Below, in pieces: positions 30,292-32,030 of a stretch of DNA of 32,030 nucleotides. The stretch is from CALMEH01 sp031409875 (GTDB lineage: Bacteria; Acidobacteriota; Blastocatellia; Pyrinomonadales; Pyrinomonadaceae), in NCBI GenBank assembly GCA_031409875.1, contig JANNYB010000178.1, positions 1 to 32,030 on the forward strand, in the 5' to 3' direction. Under the pieces are notes generated by a model. That model made no database searches. It saw only the letters and a program-made list of their open reading frames with translations, and was not told the origin of the DNA. Both the position numbers and the translations under genes were made by a program. The stretch's first letter is position 1. Every line of letters begins with the position of its first letter.

Positions 30292-30756
30292 ATGAAAAAA
30301 GCAATTTTATTTTTAAGTTTATTCGCGTGTGTGTTCGCGTTTTCCGCGCAAGTTTTCGCGCAAAGGCAGATCGAAGTTCAAGTTCAGCGTGAGCCGATTT
30401 TGGAAGCGGACGCGAATCATAATTTGGAAGCCGCACAACTTTATTTTAAGACACGCAAGGCTTACAAAGCCGTTTTGCTACGCTTTGAAGAAACTTTTGC
30501 GGCTTATCCCGATTATTCCAAAATGGACGAATTTATTTATCTTGCCGCAATGAGCAGTTATTATCTGTCGGAAAATAAAGGCAAGCAAAAGATTGATTTG
30601 AAAACTTTGTCCGAAGAAGATAAGAAAAAATACGCGCCCGAAAAACTCCGCGAAGACGCAGTTGCGTATTTCGCAATGATTGTCGAAAAATATCCGCAAA
30701 GCCGTTTTAAATCTGATTCGGAAAAGATTTTGAAGGAAATTCAATCGAAAAAGTAA
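30292..30756 (+). CDS. BamD-like periplasmic TPR protein, short
   Basis: A 154-residue protein with a signal peptide (MKKAILFLSLFACVFAFSAQ, cleavage near FAQ). The mature part has TPR-like helical hairpins: EAAQLYFKTRKAYKAVLLRF, FIYLAAMSSYYLSE and AVAYFAMIVEKYPQSRFKSD. The YPQSRF-type element is common in BamD/YfiO and tol-pal YbgF proteins. It is shorter than BamD (about 245) and has no lipobox, so a general BamD-like role rather than orthology is claimed. A longer upstream frame runs through the palindromes and is rejected. Confidence 0.7.
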   Translation: MKKAILFLSLFACVFAFSAQVFAQRQIEVQVQREPILEADANHNLEAAQLYFKTRKAYKAVLLRFEETFAAYPDYSKMDEFIYLAAMSSYYLSENKGKQKIDLKTLSEEDKKKYAPEKLREDAVAYFAMIVEKYPQSRFKSDSEKILKEIQSKK

Positions 30757-30757
30757 A

Positions 30758-30820
30758 TAGTGAATAGTAAATAGTAAATAGAAAGAAAACTATTCACTAT
30801 TTACTATTTACCATTCACTA
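30758..30820. repeat. ATAGTAA 7-mer hairpin
   Basis: Left arm 30758-30781 (TAGTGAATAGTAAATAGTAA and ATAG) pairs with right arm 30790-30820. It starts two bases after one stop codon and ends four bases before the next ATG, so it fills the gap and leaves only AAAA as leader. Confidence 0.85.
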
Positions 30821-30824
30821 AAAA

Positions 30825-31202
30825 ATGAACTTAAACCAAGTTACAATTCACACCGACAAACCGCTCGAAACTGTCGAATTTTATCAAAAACTCGGGCTGA
30901 AAATTATTGTGGACAGTTTGCCGCGATATGCGCGTCTGCTGTGTCCCGACGGCGATTCGACGCTTTCGATTCATACGGCGGAAAACGTAGGAAATTCGTC
31001 CAATATCGTGCTTTATTTTGAATGTGAAGATTTGGACGCGAAAGTTAAAGAACTGAAAAATCTTGGGTTAAAGTTTGAACAAGAACCGCAAGATGAAAGT
31101 TGGCTGTGGCGCGAAAGTTATCTGAAAGACCCAAGCGGAAACCGAATTTGTCTTTTTTACGCCGCCGAAAATCGCCAAAATCCGCCGTGGCGTGTAAAGT
31201 AA
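30825..31202 (+). CDS. VOC-family (glyoxalase/bleomycin resistance-like) protein
   Basis: A 125-residue protein with the paired beta-alpha-beta-beta-beta modules of the vicinal oxygen chelate fold. Elements seen: VTIHTDKPLETVEFYQKLGL with His9 as a first-ligand candidate, STLSIHTAE, VLYFECEDLDAKVKELKNLG and YLKDPSGNRICLFYA with a terminal-ligand region lacking the usual Glu in this stretch. The substrate is unknown. No Shine-Dalgarno is visible because the hairpin abuts the start. Confidence 0.82.
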   Translation: MNLNQVTIHTDKPLETVEFYQKLGLKIIVDSLPRYARLLCPDGDSTLSIHTAENVGNSSNIVLYFECEDLDAKVKELKNLGLKFEQEPQDESWLWRESYLKDPSGNRICLFYAAENRQNPPWRVK

Positions 31203-31212
31203 ATTAAGTCTT

Positions 31213-31914
31213 ATGAAAATATTTTTTTTGATTTTAATTGTTTTTGCTTTATGTTTTGGCGTTTTTGCTCAAGATGTAACAGAAAAGCCAAATCTTATTT
31301 TAACAGGAATAGTCAAAGAAATTACCGCTCAAGAAATTAATCAAAATACCAATTCGGCATCTTATCTTGTTTTTATTAAACTAAACCTCACTTTAGAAAA
31401 CAGAAGTCCGGTTCCGATAATTCTTTTCCAATCTGAACCGCTTATAAACTATGCTTCTGTAAAAACAGAAACTTATTTAATAGATGGAACATTTATTCCA
31501 ATTTTGGCGCAAAATGATAAATTCGGAACATCGTCTGCAATGTTTTCAAGAGATTGGAAAAAAATAAGAGAAGAGTTAAATCAATCAAAGCCACCGCAAA
31601 AGAAAACTTTTATTATTTCACCGGATGAAAAAATAAATTTTGAAAGTTTTGTCAGATTGGATATTCCAAAGTATTTCGATGCGCCTTATAAGGCTTTTCA
31701 AAATCAAAATTTAGCTTTATTACAAAAACTTTCTCCGCTCGAACTTTATTTGGATTGCGAAACTTGGACGACTCTGCCTTTAATTGTAGATGGCAAATCT
31801 GGCGAATTATTAAAAATGGAATTCGGACAAAAACTTCAAAATAAATGGAAAGATTACGGTCATTTGTGGTTTGAGCAAATTGAGTCTGAGCTAGGGCTAT
31901 TGCAAAGTCGTTGA
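31213..31914 (+). CDS. exported protein of unknown function, probably 3'-truncated
   Basis: A 233-residue protein with a signal peptide (MKIFFLILIVFALCFGVFAQ). The mature part shows strand-rich sequence (SYLVFIKLNLTLENRSPVPI) reminiscent of small immunoglobulin-like domains, and no recognised motif. The last residues (LGLLQSR) are encoded by sequence that looks like the outer end of an insertion element, so the natural C-terminus may be lost. The DNA is AT-rich. Confidence 0.65.
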   Translation: MKIFFLILIVFALCFGVFAQDVTEKPNLILTGIVKEITAQEINQNTNSASYLVFIKLNLTLENRSPVPIILFQSEPLINYASVKTETYLIDGTFIPILAQNDKFGTSSAMFSRDWKKIREELNQSKPPQKKTFIISPDEKINFESFVRLDIPKYFDAPYKAFQNQNLALLQKLSPLELYLDCETWTTLPLIVDGKSGELLKMEFGQKLQNKWKDYGHLWFEQIESELGLLQSR

Positions 31915-32030
31915 AAAATTGAAAAGACCATTCAAATTTGATTCAATCTAAGTTTGAACAAAAACACTAAATCAAAAAGGAAGGTCTTTTACAGATGGAT
32001 AATACCACAGAATTTGAGATATTTGAACAG
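31894..32030 (+). mobile_element. probable left end of an insertion sequence
   Basis: GGGCTATTGCAAAGTCGTTG at 31894 has the look of an IS terminal repeat, interrupts the end of the preceding gene, and is followed after about 100 bases by a new start codon with a ribosome-binding site. A short inverted pair AAAAGACC (31923-31930) / GGTCTTTT (31983-31990) lies between. The right end and target duplication are outside the window, so the family is not named. Confidence 0.35.
31995..32030 (+). CDS. 5' end of a gene running off the window (possible transposase)
   Basis: Twelve codons are visible, MDNTTEFEIFEQ, preceded by GGAAGG at 31979-31984. It is open at the right edge. The position just inside a candidate IS end suggests a transposase; an N-terminus with a short polar lead and an EF-IFEQ helix would suit an IS1595/ISXO2-type protein, but that is a guess. 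Confidence 0.35.
   Translation, partial: MDNTTEFEIFEQ

Noticed and set aside
1..32030. tRNA, rRNA or riboswitch
   Set aside because: No cloverleaf, rRNA core sequence or known riboswitch motif was recognised by reading; a covariance-model search would be needed to exclude small RNAs.

Overview
The window looks like one contiguous stretch of a Gram-negative chromosome. It has lipoproteins, ExbD- and BamD-like proteins and an FtsA/FtsZ divisome. Gene content and style (division cluster followed by a divergent Hfq-like gene and pdxA, receiver proteins with acidic tails, MeaB/methylmalonyl-CoA epimerase, many Uma2/HicAB/nucleotidyltransferase modules) suggest an Acidobacteriota member of the Blastocatellia/Pyrinomonadaceae kind. 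That placement is inference; no rRNA or tRNA gene is visible to confirm it. All genes but one (a DoxX-type gene at 17475-17849) are on the + strand.

Layout. 200-7493 is a division and cell wall cluster: ftsW, murG, murC, ftsQ, ftsA, ftsZ, with no murB or ddl between murC and ftsQ. 7655-9002 carries an Hfq-like gene and pdxA. 9279-11133 holds two receiver proteins, the second with a long acidic tail. 11297-14161 is valS, followed by three related exported proteins and a lipoprotein with two ExbD-like domains (14163-17233). 17475-20618 holds DoxX, acyl-CoA dehydrogenase, a pRiA4b ORF-3-like protein and a DinB-type protein. 20744-21532 is a HicBA pair plus a STAS-like DUF4325 protein. 21535-23470 couples meaB, a nuclease-fold protein and methylmalonyl-CoA epimerase. 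23505-31914 holds a parvulin-type foldase, Uma2, a TPR protein, a small-protein/nucleotidyltransferase/HicB module, mtnP, a BamD-like protein, a VOC protein and several exported proteins of unknown role. The right edge appears to enter an insertion element.

The most striking content is not the genes but the DNA between them. Many of the same-strand gaps are filled by a hairpin whose arms are short tandem repeats of 7-10 bases, with a different unit at each site (AATTACG, GCAGTAA, GTAAGTG, AGTAAAA, ATAGTAA, GTGAAAAA, ACAGATAAAC and others). The arrays often begin at or within the upstream stop codon and end 4-10 bases before the next start. They resemble the short tandemly repeated repetitive (STRR) sequences known from cyanobacteria, but here they are paired as inverted repeats. 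A second class consists of REP/BIME-like palindrome pairs flanked by GTAG or GGAG. Evidence that these are mobile: one hairpin sits inside the arm of an older inverted repeat with a TA on both sides (30008-30226), two elements sit in frame inside valS (12716-12805 and 13377-13478), and a 180-base MITE-like unit at 19759-19938 is flanked by a 10-base direct repeat.
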